Positions 9,307 through 17,420 of a stretch of 64,000 nucleotides of DNA are shown one piece after another. This DNA comes from Pseudomonadota bacterium (lineage in GTDB: Bacteria > Myxococcota_A > UBA796 > SXON01): assembly GCA_030685065.1 (NCBI GenBank), contig JAUXQH010000170.1, forward strand, positions 62,001 to 126,000, given 5' to 3'. Numbering within the stretch: position 1 is the first letter of the stretch; every line of letters begins with the position of its first letter. A model generated the notes under the pieces. The model did no database searches. It was not told the origin of the DNA and saw only the letters and a list, made by a program, of their open reading frames with translations. The position numbers and the translations under genes are program-made.

Positions 9307-10191
9307 TCAGGGACAAGCGATCGGATACCTCGCGTAGCTCGTCACCGAGGCGCCCACGTCTTCCGCGATCACGAGGGTGGTGGTGCTCCGCGGGCAGCCG
9401 GGCACCAGGGTGACACCCTCCTGGTCCGTGCCGGGCGCGCTGTATTCGGCCAGGGGCGTCCCCCCGGTCGTCATCTCGCGCAGCAGGTTGGCCGTGTCGA
9501 AGAGCGCGTAGAGCACGCCGGTCTCGCCGTGAAAGTGGAGATCGGAGAGGTCCGTGCGGCCCGTGGCGAAGCGGTCCACCTCGGTCACCACGCCCGACGC
9601 GGCAAGGTCCACGTCGAAGACGTAGATGTCCCCTGTCTCCTGGAGCGCCGCGTAGAAAAGCCCGCCCGAGGTTCCGTTCGTGTAGGGGTGGGCGCCGTCG
9701 GGCACGAAGGCGAGGGCTTCGAGGCCCAGATTCTCGTCCGCGCTGGCCATCCACGCGTCCACCCTCCAGGAGCGCCCGGTGAGCGCGCCGGCGGAGAGGT
9801 CCACCTCGACGATCGCGTCGGGGCGCTCGACGCCGACGTAGGCGAGGGTCGAGGTGGGGTCCGCGACGGTGATCGCCTCGAAGTCACCCGCGAACGTCCA
9901 GCTCACCAGGCCCGAACCGTCGAGGTTCATGCGGCTCACGACCCCGCCGTCGCTCACGAGGAGGAGCGCGCCGAGGCCCGCGTGCCACGTGATCCCGCTC
10001 GGCTCGTACGCCGGCGGGAGGGCGCCGCCGATTTGTGCGCCGGTCCGATCCGCCGGCCACCTGGTCGACGAGCCGCCGCGCCGCTGCGCCGCTTCGGCGT
10101 GGCCCTCGCGCTCGGCCGGAGCCTCGGGCCTCCCAGTCTCCTCCACGGGCACGACCGGCGCTGTGCACCCAATCCAACCAAGCAAGATCAT
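9307..10191 (-). CDS. SdiA-regulated-like beta-propeller protein, putative lipoprotein
   Basis: 294 residues. The N-terminus MILLGWIGC looks like a short lipoprotein signal and is followed by a charged Glu/Arg/Ala linker. The rest resembles the SdiA-regulated/NHL-type propeller: PSGITWHAG, a DFEAITVAD strand, ENLGLEALAF, a DLSDLHFHGE blade and EGVTLVPG. Such proteins are secreted and sometimes act as esterase-like or adhesive propellers; no catalytic residues can be assigned. The ATG at 10191 is preceded by AGGACGAG on the minus strand. It converges on the TadG gene. Confidence 0.6.
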   Translation of the reverse strand: MILLGWIGCTAPVVPVEETGRPEAPAEREGHAEAAQRRGGSSTRWPADRTGAQIGGALPPAYEPSGITWHAGLGALLLVSDGGVVSRMNLDGSGLVSWTFAGDFEAITVADPTSTLAYVGVERPDAIVEVDLSAGALTGRSWRVDAWMASADENLGLEALAFVPDGAHPYTNGTSGGLFYAALQETGDIYVFDVDLAASGVVTEVDRFATGRTDLSDLHFHGETGVLYALFDTANLLREMTTGGTPLAEYSAPGTDQEGVTLVPGCPRSTTTLVIAEDVGASVTSYARYPIACP

Positions 10192-10257
10192 TCTCGTCCT
10201 TTGAAGCCCACCACAGGTAGGGCCGGGTGCCGCGGCGGCAAGGGGGAGCACGTCGCC

Positions 10258-10788
10258 CTACTTCGGCCCCATCGCCGCCGCGCGCTCGCACCCGACGGCG
10301 TGCCCCTGCTTGCACGCCTTCTCGTGGAAGAAGCTGGAGGTTCCGGTGTCGCCCGCCTGCTCGGCGAGCGTACCGAGCAGGAAGCAGGCCTCGCTCCGGC
10401 CGCCCAGGCACGCCTTCACGCACAGGTCCCAGCCCCGCTCGACGTCCACGGCGAATCCGGGATCGGCGTCCGCCCCGTACACGTACAGGATGCCGAGATC
10501 CATGCAGCTCTGCAGGTGCCCGCGATCACAGGCGCGCGCGTACCACCGGGCGGCGGCTGGTATGTTGCCGCCGGCACCAGCCCACCGAAGGGCCGTCGCG
10601 ACCTGGGCGCAGGCTTCTACCTCGCGGCGACATGCGGGCCGCTGGAGCCCCAGTCCTACCACGAGCATTCGACGTGCCGCGGCATCGTCCGTCGCGACGA
10701 TGGCGGCGCGGAGGCAGGCGGCGCCGTCGCGGGTGGCGCACGCCGCCACGTCATCCGCGAGGGCGAGCGGGAGGAGGGCGAGCCACAT
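10258..10788 (-). CDS. cysteine-rich Sel1-repeat protein (Hcp type)
   Basis: A 176-residue secreted protein with a short signal (MWLALLPLALA). Helical Sel1-like repeats carry regularly spaced cysteine pairs (ACDRGHLQSCMDLG, ACLGGRSEACFLLG, ACKQGHAVGC), the pattern of Helicobacter cysteine-rich Hcp proteins in which each repeat is disulfide-locked. The likely role is periplasmic protein-protein interaction. The start is taken at ATG 10788 where the signal peptide begins; the frame is open further upstream but overlaps the divergent DUF1801 gene and is not signal-like. Confidence 0.75.
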   Translation of the reverse strand: MWLALLPLALADDVAACATRDGAACLRAAIVATDDAAARRMLVVGLGLQRPACRREVEACAQVATALRWAGAGGNIPAAARWYARACDRGHLQSCMDLGILYVYGADADPGFAVDVERGWDLCVKACLGGRSEACFLLGTLAEQAGDTGTSSFFHEKACKQGHAVGCERAAAMGPK

Positions 10789-10867
10789 GCGGGCGAGGGT
10801 AGCGCGACCGCGCGCGCGGCGCTCCCGCAAGGGCGAGTTATCTCGTTGTCGCACCTGGATAAAAAGC

Positions 10868-11293
10868 GTGGCAACGAGGAAGACCCGGACCCCCGACGAC
10901 CCGCGCCCGGCGAGCTCCCAAGCCGCGGTCTCCGCCCTGATGCTCGCGCTGGAGCACCCGCTCGAGGCGGAAATAGCAGCCGTCCGACAGATCGTGCTGG
11001 GCGTGGATCCGCGGATCGAGGAGGCGGTGAAGTGGAACGCGCCCAGCTTCCGCACGACCGAATTCTTCGCGACCGTCCACCTGCGTTCCAGGGACAGCGT
11101 TCAGCTCGTGTTCCACACGGGCGCGAAGGCGAGGGATCTGCCGGGTGGCGCGGTTCGATTGGATGTCCCGAGCGACCTGGTGAGGTGGCTGGGCAAGGAC
11201 CGCTGCCTCGTGACGCTCGGTACCGCCGCGGAGATCGACGCTCGGAGGCCTGCTTTCGAATCCCTGATCCGGCAGTGGATCGATCAGCTTTAG
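10868..11293 (+). CDS. DUF1801 family protein
   Basis: 141 residues resembling DUF1801/YdhG: an N-terminal helix with EIAAVRQIVLGVDPRIEEAVKW, then NAPSFRTTEFFATVHLRS and a DLVRWLGKDRCLVTL strand. The biochemical role of the family is not settled. GTG 10868 is the most probable start; an internal ATG near 10937 would still keep most of the domain. The 5' region is divergent from the Sel1-repeat gene with only 79 bases between the starts. Confidence 0.65.
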   Translation: MATRKTRTPDDPRPASSQAAVSALMLALEHPLEAEIAAVRQIVLGVDPRIEEAVKWNAPSFRTTEFFATVHLRSRDSVQLVFHTGAKARDLPGGAVRLDVPSDLVRWLGKDRCLVTLGTAAEIDARRPAFESLIRQWIDQL

Positions 11294-11311
11294 CCCTGCT
11301 CTTAACCTGCT

Positions 11312-12388
11312 TCAGCCCTGCGTCGGCGCGTCGACGTGCGTCACGGAGCGCCGCGCGGCCAACATCCCGCACGCCGAGCTCTGATCCTGCCCCACCGAGT
11401 AGCGCCGGACCACGGGAACCCCGAGCACCTGGAGCCGGTTGAGGAATTCGGCGAGCTCGGTGGGCGAGGCCCGGCGAAATCCATCCGGCCGGTCGTCGTT
11501 CACGTCGATCAGGTTGATCCGGAGGGGAAGGTCGCCCAACATGGCGCGCAGGCCCTCCACCTCGTCCAGGCCCGTGTTCACGCCGCCGAGCACCACCCAG
11601 GCCACGGTCACGCGGTCCTGGGCGATGGTGGCGTAGTCCCGGATGGCGGACACGAGCTCCGCGAGATCGGTGCGCCCCGCCACGGGCAAGAGCTCGACGC
11701 GCCGGCCCGGCAACGTGGACGTGAGCGACACGATCAGCTTGTACGGCTGCCGCTCGCGCGTGAAGCGCCGGATCTGCGGGACCAGCCCCACCGTGGAGAT
11801 GGTGATGTTCTCCTTGGCCACCCGCCCGCCCGCGGGATCCGAGAGGACACGGGCGGTCTGAATCACGGCGTCGTAGGTGTGAAAGGGCTCGCCCTGCCCC
11901 ATGAACACCGCCCCGCTCACCCGCCCGGGGGCCTCGTCCCGCACGGTCAGAAAGGCGGAGACGATCTCCCAGGGGGCGAGGTTGCGCGTCAACCCCAGGC
12001 GCCCGGTGGCGCAGAACGCGCACTGCATCGCGCAGCCCACCTGCGAGGAGAGGCACACCGTGAAGTGATCGGGCTTGTGCAGGCCGATGCGGACGGCCTC
12101 GGACAGGGCACCGTCGGGCGAGCGGAACAGGTACCGGACGCTCTTGCCCTCCTGGTCCGGGACGCGCTCGAGCACCTCGAGGCGGTCCCAGGTGGTGTGC
12201 TGGCGGAGCGCCTGGACCAGCGCCTTGCGGGGCTCGCGCTTCGGGGTCGGGTCGTCCGAGCCCTCCGAGATCACCCGGGAGAGCACCTGGCGCGCCTCCG
12301 CTAGCGAGCAGCGCTCGCCGCGGGCCTCCAGGTGAGCGGCGAGGTCGACCGGGAGCAGGCCGAGGAGGTTGGCGCGGGCGGTGGGCAT
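11312..12388 (-). CDS. rlmN: RlmN-type radical SAM 23S rRNA methyltransferase
   Basis: A 358-residue radical SAM enzyme of the RlmN/Cfr family, which methylates C2 of an adenosine in 23S rRNA and tRNA. The cluster-binding CxxxCxxC is in GCAMQCAFCATG. FMGQGEP, the STVGLVPQI strand and the C-terminal catalytic cysteine in SACGMLA are all present. It lies 3' to 3' with the DUF1801 gene (18-base gap). RlmN and Cfr are hard to separate by eye; RlmN is the default housekeeping call. Confidence 0.85.
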   Translation of the reverse strand: MPTARANLLGLLPVDLAAHLEARGERCSLAEARQVLSRVISEGSDDPTPKREPRKALVQALRQHTTWDRLEVLERVPDQEGKSVRYLFRSPDGALSEAVRIGLHKPDHFTVCLSSQVGCAMQCAFCATGRLGLTRNLAPWEIVSAFLTVRDEAPGRVSGAVFMGQGEPFHTYDAVIQTARVLSDPAGGRVAKENITISTVGLVPQIRRFTRERQPYKLIVSLTSTLPGRRVELLPVAGRTDLAELVSAIRDYATIAQDRVTVAWVVLGGVNTGLDEVEGLRAMLGDLPLRINLIDVNDDRPDGFRRASPTELAEFLNRLQVLGVPVVRRYSVGQDQSSACGMLAARRSVTHVDAPTQG

Positions 12389-12429
12389 TCAGCGCGCGTG
12401 CGTAACGCGGCGGGTGAGCGTCACGCCCC

Positions 12430-13644
12430 CTACGGACGCCGCCGGCGCGCAACCAGGAGCAGCGCCATCGGCAGCAGCGCCGCTCCGCTCGCGGGGCGGG
12501 TCCCGCAGCCGCACCCGTCACCGCCGCCCGCGTCCGCCTCGCCGGAGTCCGCGTCCGCGTCGGTGTCCGCGTCGGTGTCCGCGTCGGAGTCCGCGTCGGT
12601 GTCCGTGTCGGTGTCCGCGTCGGTGTCCGTGTCGGTGTCCGTGTCCGCATCGGTGTCGGTGTCGGTGTCCTCGGTGACGCCCGCGGCGTCGAGGTCGATC
12701 GTGACGAGGAAGCCCCAATTCTGCAGGCTCACCGAGTAGGTCACCAGCAGCACGTCGTCCTTGATCGAGATCCCGGGCTGCATCCCGCCGATGGGGGCGG
12801 TGTTGAACGACAGCTGGAGGGTGTCGATGAGCTCCCACTCGAGGTTGAAGGCGGACACCCAGACATCTCCCCCGAGGGTCTCCCAGGTGTAGCTGTCGTC
12901 GCTCGCCATGTGGACGACGATGTAGGTGTCCCCGACGCGAACCGCCCCTTGGGACCAGTACGCTGTCCAGCCCTCGGGCGTCACGTCCACCTCGAGGTAG
13001 CCCAGCTCCCGCAGGCTCGCGTCGTACTCGGAGACGAGGAGCGAGTCGTCGGTTTTTCCGTCGAACCCCGCGACGAACAGGTGGCCGTCGTCTTCGAGCG
13101 ACACGGAGCCCATCGCGAGCGCCCCGGTCGGGAAGTCCGTCTCGGAGACGATGTTCAGATCCTCGTCGACCGACACGAACCGGTGGGGCACGCCGTCGTC
13201 CTCCGCCCAGTAGCTCATGCCGTTGAAGTCGTCCGAGCACACGCTCGGGATGTCGACGTAGATCGACGAGGTGTCCCCCTCGGCGATGATGGCCTCCGCG
13301 ATGAGGTTCCAGTCGGCGTCGTACCGGTAGGCGTACGCCGAGTCGTTCGCCTCGACGAGCCCCGCGGTGGCGAAGTGCAGGTAGGTGCCGTCCGGGCACA
13401 GGGAGATCGCGTGGTCGTTGAGGTAGCCCACGTCGGTGAGCTGGTGGCGGCTCTCGCGGTCGACCGAGAGGTCCTCGCGGAGCAGCTGGACGCCAAAGTC
13501 TCCCGCCGCCGCGTTGGTGACCCACCACCCGCCCTCGGTCGGGAACGAACGCGGCCAGTTGCCGTTGATGTCGAGCTGCTTGCCCAGTGTCGCTTCGAGG
13601 AAGATCGGCGAGGCGGCGGCGAGCGAGGCGACGAGCAGGATCAC
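12430..13644 (-). CDS. secreted protein with Thr-Asp linker and MYXO-CTERM-like tail
   Basis: 404 residues. A signal-like N-terminus (MILLVASLAAAS) leads to about 300 residues of beta-strand-rich sequence resembling a propeller (for example DDGHLFVAGFDG and WTAYWSQGAVRVGDTYIVV). A (T/A)D dipeptide linker follows, then GCGCG, a hydrophobic stretch and RRRRP, which is the MYXO-CTERM sorting-signal architecture: the cysteine region is processed and the protein surface-anchored. The start at GTG 13644 is chosen for GGAG five bases upstream. The open frame continues further upstream but would overlap the LysR gene. The function of the main domain is not recognised. Confidence 0.7.
   Translation of the reverse strand: MILLVASLAAASPIFLEATLGKQLDINGNWPRSFPTEGGWWVTNAAAGDFGVQLLREDLSVDRESRHQLTDVGYLNDHAISLCPDGTYLHFATAGLVEANDSAYAYRYDADWNLIAEAIIAEGDTSSIYVDIPSVCSDDFNGMSYWAEDDGVPHRFVSVDEDLNIVSETDFPTGALAMGSVSLEDDGHLFVAGFDGKTDDSLLVSEYDASLRELGYLEVDVTPEGWTAYWSQGAVRVGDTYIVVHMASDDSYTWETLGGDVWVSAFNLEWELIDTLQLSFNTAPIGGMQPGISIKDDVLLVTYSVSLQNWGFLVTIDLDAAGVTEDTDTDTDADTDTDTDTDADTDTDTDADSDADTDADTDADADSGEADAGGGDGCGCGTRPASGAALLPMALLLVARRRRP
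12541..12672 (-). repeat. low-complexity Asp/Thr/Ala linker repeat
   Basis: Hexamer-based tandem repeats (GTGTCC / GCGTCG variants on the plus strand) encode the TD/AD dipeptide linker of the MYXO-CTERM protein. The tract is slippage-prone but length changes by multiples of 6 keep frame. Confidence 0.75.
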
Positions 13645-13681
13645 GGCGACTCCGAGCGCTCGGCGGATGCTACCACGGGCG

Positions 13682-14602
13682 TCAGGTCGAAGCGGCGCGC
13701 ACCCCGGTCGGTTCCCCGCGCAGGATGCCCGCCCGCGCGCGGAATACGTCGCCAATGTGGCGGAGTACGGCGCGGATACGGGCGATGCGCTGTACATCCT
13801 GGTGCACGGCCGTCCACACGTCGAGCGTGGCGATGGTCTCGCCGGGGAGGACCCGAACCAGCGCGCGGTCGGTCTCCCCGAGGAAGGTCGGGATGACGGC
13901 GAGGCCGATGCCCTCGGTGGCCGCCGCGGCGACGGAGAGGATCGTGTTGCCGCGGAACACGCAGCGGCGAGCGGTGGCCACGTTGGCCATCCAGCGGGCG
14001 GCGGCCAGGTAGCCGAGGGCGTCGCTGTACCCGATCAGATCGTGGCCATCGAGATCGTCCAGGCTCGTGGGCACGCCGACCCGCGCCAGGTAGTCCTCCG
14101 ACCCGTACAGCCCGAACGCCGAAACGCCGATCTTCTTGACGACGATGTTCTCCTGCGCGTTTCTGCGCGCACGCACCGCGATGTCGGCTTCCCCTCGGCC
14201 GAGGTCGAGCATGCGCGAGTCCGACACGATCTCGATCTGGATCGCGGGGTGCCGCCGCCGCAGGGCGGGCAGGCTCGGGAGCAGGATGCGGTTGGCGAAC
14301 GCTTCGTTCGTCGTGACCCGAACTTCCCCTTCGAGCCGGGCGTCGTCCCCCTCCACGGCGCGCGCGAGCGAGAGCATCGCCTCTTCCACGCGCTCCGCCG
14401 TCGGAAGGATGGCGTCGCCCGCCGTCGTGAGCATGAATTCGCGCGTCTGTCGGGAGAACAGCCTCGCGCCGAGCGCGGCCTCGATCGCCGCGAGTCGGCG
14501 CCCCACGGTGGTCTGGTCCACCTTCAGCTGGCGGCCCGCGCCCGACAAGCTGCGCGTGCGGTGGATCGCGAGAAAATACCGGAGGTCGTTCCAATCCAGC
14601 AT
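13682..14602 (-). CDS. LysR-family transcriptional regulator
   Basis: 306 residues: an N-terminal winged helix-turn-helix (SLSGAGRQLKVDQTTVGRRL, residues about 17-36, with the typical ALGARLF after it) and a periplasmic-binding-like effector domain. The ATG at 14602 fits the LysR start pattern (MLDWNDLRYFLAIHR); earlier in-frame codons add non-family sequence. It is upstream of and 37 bases from the MYXO-CTERM gene on the same strand. Its promoter region contains overlapping direct and inverted TGCA/GCATGC elements around 14598-14620, but no regulatory target is obvious. Confidence 0.88.
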   Translation of the reverse strand: MLDWNDLRYFLAIHRTRSLSGAGRQLKVDQTTVGRRLAAIEAALGARLFSRQTREFMLTTAGDAILPTAERVEEAMLSLARAVEGDDARLEGEVRVTTNEAFANRILLPSLPALRRRHPAIQIEIVSDSRMLDLGRGEADIAVRARRNAQENIVVKKIGVSAFGLYGSEDYLARVGVPTSLDDLDGHDLIGYSDALGYLAAARWMANVATARRCVFRGNTILSVAAAATEGIGLAVIPTFLGETDRALVRVLPGETIATLDVWTAVHQDVQRIARIRAVLRHIGDVFRARAGILRGEPTGVRAAST

Positions 14603-14833
14603 GCCTGCATTCTTGCATGGGTAGCCTGCGATAATCGACCCTTCCCTGCCGGGGCCCATCGACGCACATTGGAGGGGTACGCTTCTTCGCCGATACCGGC
14701 GGCCACGAATCCTCGCGGGGGATCACGGAGCCCACGCTCGTGGCGCAAACGGCACTCTGCTCTACGGGAAACCGCGGGGCGTGGCCGCCGGTGCCGGCGA
14801 ATCAATCACCTCGGCCACTTCCGTAGGCCGATC

Positions 14834-15658
14834 CTACCGCCCCGCAACCACCACGTCCCTCGCCTCCCGAAAGACGAGGAACTTCACCCGACGAGCATCT
14901 CCCTCGCCCGCCCCGAACACCGCTTCTACCTGGGCTTCGGGCCACTCGGCCGGATCGAACGACGGCGGCACCTTGGCCCAGATGGCGCCGTAGATTCCCG
15001 CCGCGCGGGCGAGGGGAAGCAGCGCGGCCAGCAGCGGCACGGACGCGAGGCCGGTGCGGGCGCGGTCCCAGTCGACGCCCCAGGGCGGGTCGATGAACAG
15101 GACGTCGGCGTGGAGCCGGCCCACCTCGAGCAGGGCGTCGCCGCGTACGAAGCGGATCCGATCGGCCATCCCGTAGATGCCGGCGTTGTGGCGGGCGAGG
15201 GCGAGGCGGGCGGCGTCCTGTTCGACAGCCACCACCTGGGCGCCCGCGCGCGCGAACCCGATGGTGTTGCCCCCGGCGCCGCACGTCGCGTCGACCACGC
15301 GGCAGCCCGCGAGCGGCCGTCCGAGGGCGAGCGCGAGCGCCTCCGGCGTGAGGGACACCTGCCCCTCTTCATCCAGCCGCACCCCGGGCCGCGAGAAGCC
15401 GGGCGAGGCGTCGCGGCGGCGGCGCGCGTCGGTCGTGCGGGCCGCGCGGACGGCGGCGCGCGGCAGGGCCGGGGTCACCTCGACCTCCAGGAGCTGGCCC
15501 CCGAGGCCCACGCCCCGCAGGCGCGCGGCGAGGTCAGCGGCGGCCGGCACCCCGAGCTCGGCGGTGGCGACGGCGCCCTCGTGGTGCCACGCGGCCGGGC
15601 CGAGCAGGCGCTCGCGCGGAAGCCAGGCGGGGAGCGGCGCGACGCGGACGGCAGGCAT
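14834..15658 (-). CDS. TGS1-like SAM-dependent RNA methyltransferase
   Basis: 274 residues. The C-terminal Rossmann fold has DATCGAGGNTIGFAR (SAM motif I), a VVAVEQD acidic loop, ARHNAGIYG and the catalytic-type DPPWG near residue 210. This set is characteristic of the RNA cap guanine-N2 methyltransferase (TGS1) family, whose bacterial members have unassigned substrates. The N-terminal about 100 residues are Ala/Arg rich and may be a substrate-recognition region. The 231 bases between this gene and the LysR start hold nothing recognisable. Confidence 0.68.
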   Translation of the reverse strand: MPAVRVAPLPAWLPRERLLGPAAWHHEGAVATAELGVPAAADLAARLRGVGLGGQLLEVEVTPALPRAAVRAARTTDARRRRDASPGFSRPGVRLDEEGQVSLTPEALALALGRPLAGCRVVDATCGAGGNTIGFARAGAQVVAVEQDAARLALARHNAGIYGMADRIRFVRGDALLEVGRLHADVLFIDPPWGVDWDRARTGLASVPLLAALLPLARAAGIYGAIWAKVPPSFDPAEWPEAQVEAVFGAGEGDARRVKFLVFREARDVVVAGR

Positions 15659-15743
15659 CGGCCACGACTAATCCATCAGGAGCCCGTAGTGCATTGCGGT
15701 CCTGCTGTGCGGCGCTTCGCCCGCCGATCGGGTAGACGCCCGC

Positions 15744-16253
15744 ATGCGTCACCTCGGCCTGGTCTGCTTCTCCTTGTTCCCGCTCCTGGGATGCGACGGC
15801 GCCTCCGCGACCCCCGGCACCTGCACGCCGGACGCCGCGCTCGACAGCGGCACGGCGGCGGCGATGGTCGATGACGCCGCGTGGTCCACCACCGCGACCT
15901 GGAACTGGGCCGGTGAGAGCGCGCAGATCACCGCCGCGCCGGCGGACGGCTGGCGCTTCAGCGTCGTCGGTCAGCTCACCGACGGGGGGGACACCGTCAA
16001 GGCCGCGGCCGACGCCGGTGGGTTTCCCATCACGGTGACCCTCGGGGAGTCGGGCGAGTCCGGCGGCTTCGCGACGGTCTACCCGACCGACGGGGACAGC
16101 TACATCACCGCGAACGCCGCCGGGGGCAGCCTGACGATCACCGAGGTCGGAGAGGACCTCGTTGGCTGCTTCTCTTTCAGCGCGGGCACGGACGGCGGGG
16201 ACACCGTGGCCATCGCGGACGGGTCCGTGCGAGCGGCGCTGCTGGACTTGTAG
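15744..16253 (+). CDS. small lipoprotein of unknown function
   Basis: 169 residues with a strong lipoprotein signal (SLFPLLGC lipobox, Cys 17). The mature part is a small all-beta domain with Gly-Gly-Asp turns (DGGDTVKAAADAGG, TDGGDTVAIADGS) and one further cysteine. The pattern resembles small secreted DUF6252-like beta-sandwiches, a weak comparison by eye. It stands alone between the divergent methyltransferase and the glycosyltransferase operon. Confidence 0.65.
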   Translation: MRHLGLVCFSLFPLLGCDGASATPGTCTPDAALDSGTAAAMVDDAAWSTTATWNWAGESAQITAAPADGWRFSVVGQLTDGGDTVKAAADAGGFPITVTLGESGESGGFATVYPTDGDSYITANAAGGSLTITEVGEDLVGCFSFSAGTDGGDTVAIADGSVRAALLDL

Positions 16254-16367
16254 CTCCACCGCGCGCGCCGTCATCGAGGCGCGCGACCCCCTCGGGCCCC
16301 TTCCCGGAGGCGCTGCGCGTCGCTATCTCCGAGCTGTCGGGGCAACCCTCGACAGGTCGGGGGACGC

Positions 16368-17420
16368 TTGCGCATCGCGATGATCGCACCACCCTTCGTG
16401 GCGGTGCCCCCTCCGAAGTACGGAGGGACCGAGCTGATGGTGGCCGGCCTCGTCGAGGGGCTGATCGAGCTGGGTCACAGCGTGACCCTCTACGCGCCGG
16501 GGGAGTCGACGTCGGGTGGGGTGGTCCGCGCGCACTATCCGCGCGCCGTCTGGCCGCCGGATCCCCTCCGCGAGCTGGTGCAGGCCGCGACCTCCATCTG
16601 GGACATCCTCGACCGGCGGGAGGTGGATGTGGTGCATGCGCACTGCCCCTCCGCGGTGGCGTTTGCGCCGCTGGTCCCCCTGCCGATGGTCTACACCGTG
16701 CATCACGCGCGGGACGAAGGGGTCTGCGATCTGCTCCGGGCCGTCGGACCCGGCAGGCTCACGACGGTGGCCATCAGCCACCGCCAGCGCCTGCTCCTCG
16801 GGGATCTGCACGCGGAGGTGATCCACCACGGGCTCGCGCCCGAGCACTATCCGCTGGGTCGGGGGGAGGGGAGGTACGCGGCCTTCCTCGGTCGCTTCGC
16901 GCGGGAGAAGGGGGTGGCGCAGGCGCTGGACGCGGCGGCCCGGGCGCGGGTCCCCATCCGGCTCGCGGGGCGGGCCCATCCGGTGGACGCCGACTACTTC
17001 TGTGACGAGGTGAGCGACAAGCTCGAGCGGCCGGGGGTGCGCTGGCTCGGGGAGGTGGGGCTCGAGGGGAAGGTCCAGCTGCTCGGCGGCGCGGCCGCCA
17101 CCCTCTTCCCCGCCGCGTGGGAGGAGCCGTTCGGGCTCGTCATGCTCGAGTCCATGTTGTGCGGCACGCCCGTCATCGCGTACGGGCACGGGTCGGTGCC
17201 CGAGGTGGTCGAGGAGGGCGTCACCGGCTTTCTCGTCGACTCGGTCGACGCGATGGCGGATCGCCTCTCCCAGCTGGTCACCGGGCGCTCCCCGTTCGAT
17301 CGCGAGCGGTGTCGGTCGGTCACCGTGGCGCGCTTCGGCAGAAGCCGGATGGTGTCGGCCTACGCCGAGCTCTATCGTTTGCTGGTGGCGCGTCCCGTGC
17401 TCGCGGCGCACGCGCCATGA
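16368..17420 (+). CDS. GT4-family glycosyltransferase
   Basis: 350 residues, GT-B fold. The N-terminal domain opens with the glycine-rich PPKYGGTELMVAGLVEGL, the acceptor side; the C-terminal nucleotide-sugar domain has AFLGRFAREKG and the EX7E motif in the FGLVMLESMLCGTPVIAY region. TTG 16368 with GGGGGAC upstream is the start that keeps the family-typical RIAMIAPP. It overlaps the next gene by four bases (ATGA), so the two are translationally coupled. The partner suggests a role in glucan or glycogen-type metabolism, or synthesis of a glucosylated compatible solute. Confidence 0.85.
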   Translation: MRIAMIAPPFVAVPPPKYGGTELMVAGLVEGLIELGHSVTLYAPGESTSGGVVRAHYPRAVWPPDPLRELVQAATSIWDILDRREVDVVHAHCPSAVAFAPLVPLPMVYTVHHARDEGVCDLLRAVGPGRLTTVAISHRQRLLLGDLHAEVIHHGLAPEHYPLGRGEGRYAAFLGRFAREKGVAQALDAAARARVPIRLAGRAHPVDADYFCDEVSDKLERPGVRWLGEVGLEGKVQLLGGAAATLFPAAWEEPFGLVMLESMLCGTPVIAYGHGSVPEVVEEGVTGFLVDSVDAMADRLSQLVTGRSPFDRERCRSVTVARFGRSRMVSAYAELYRLLVARPVLAAHAP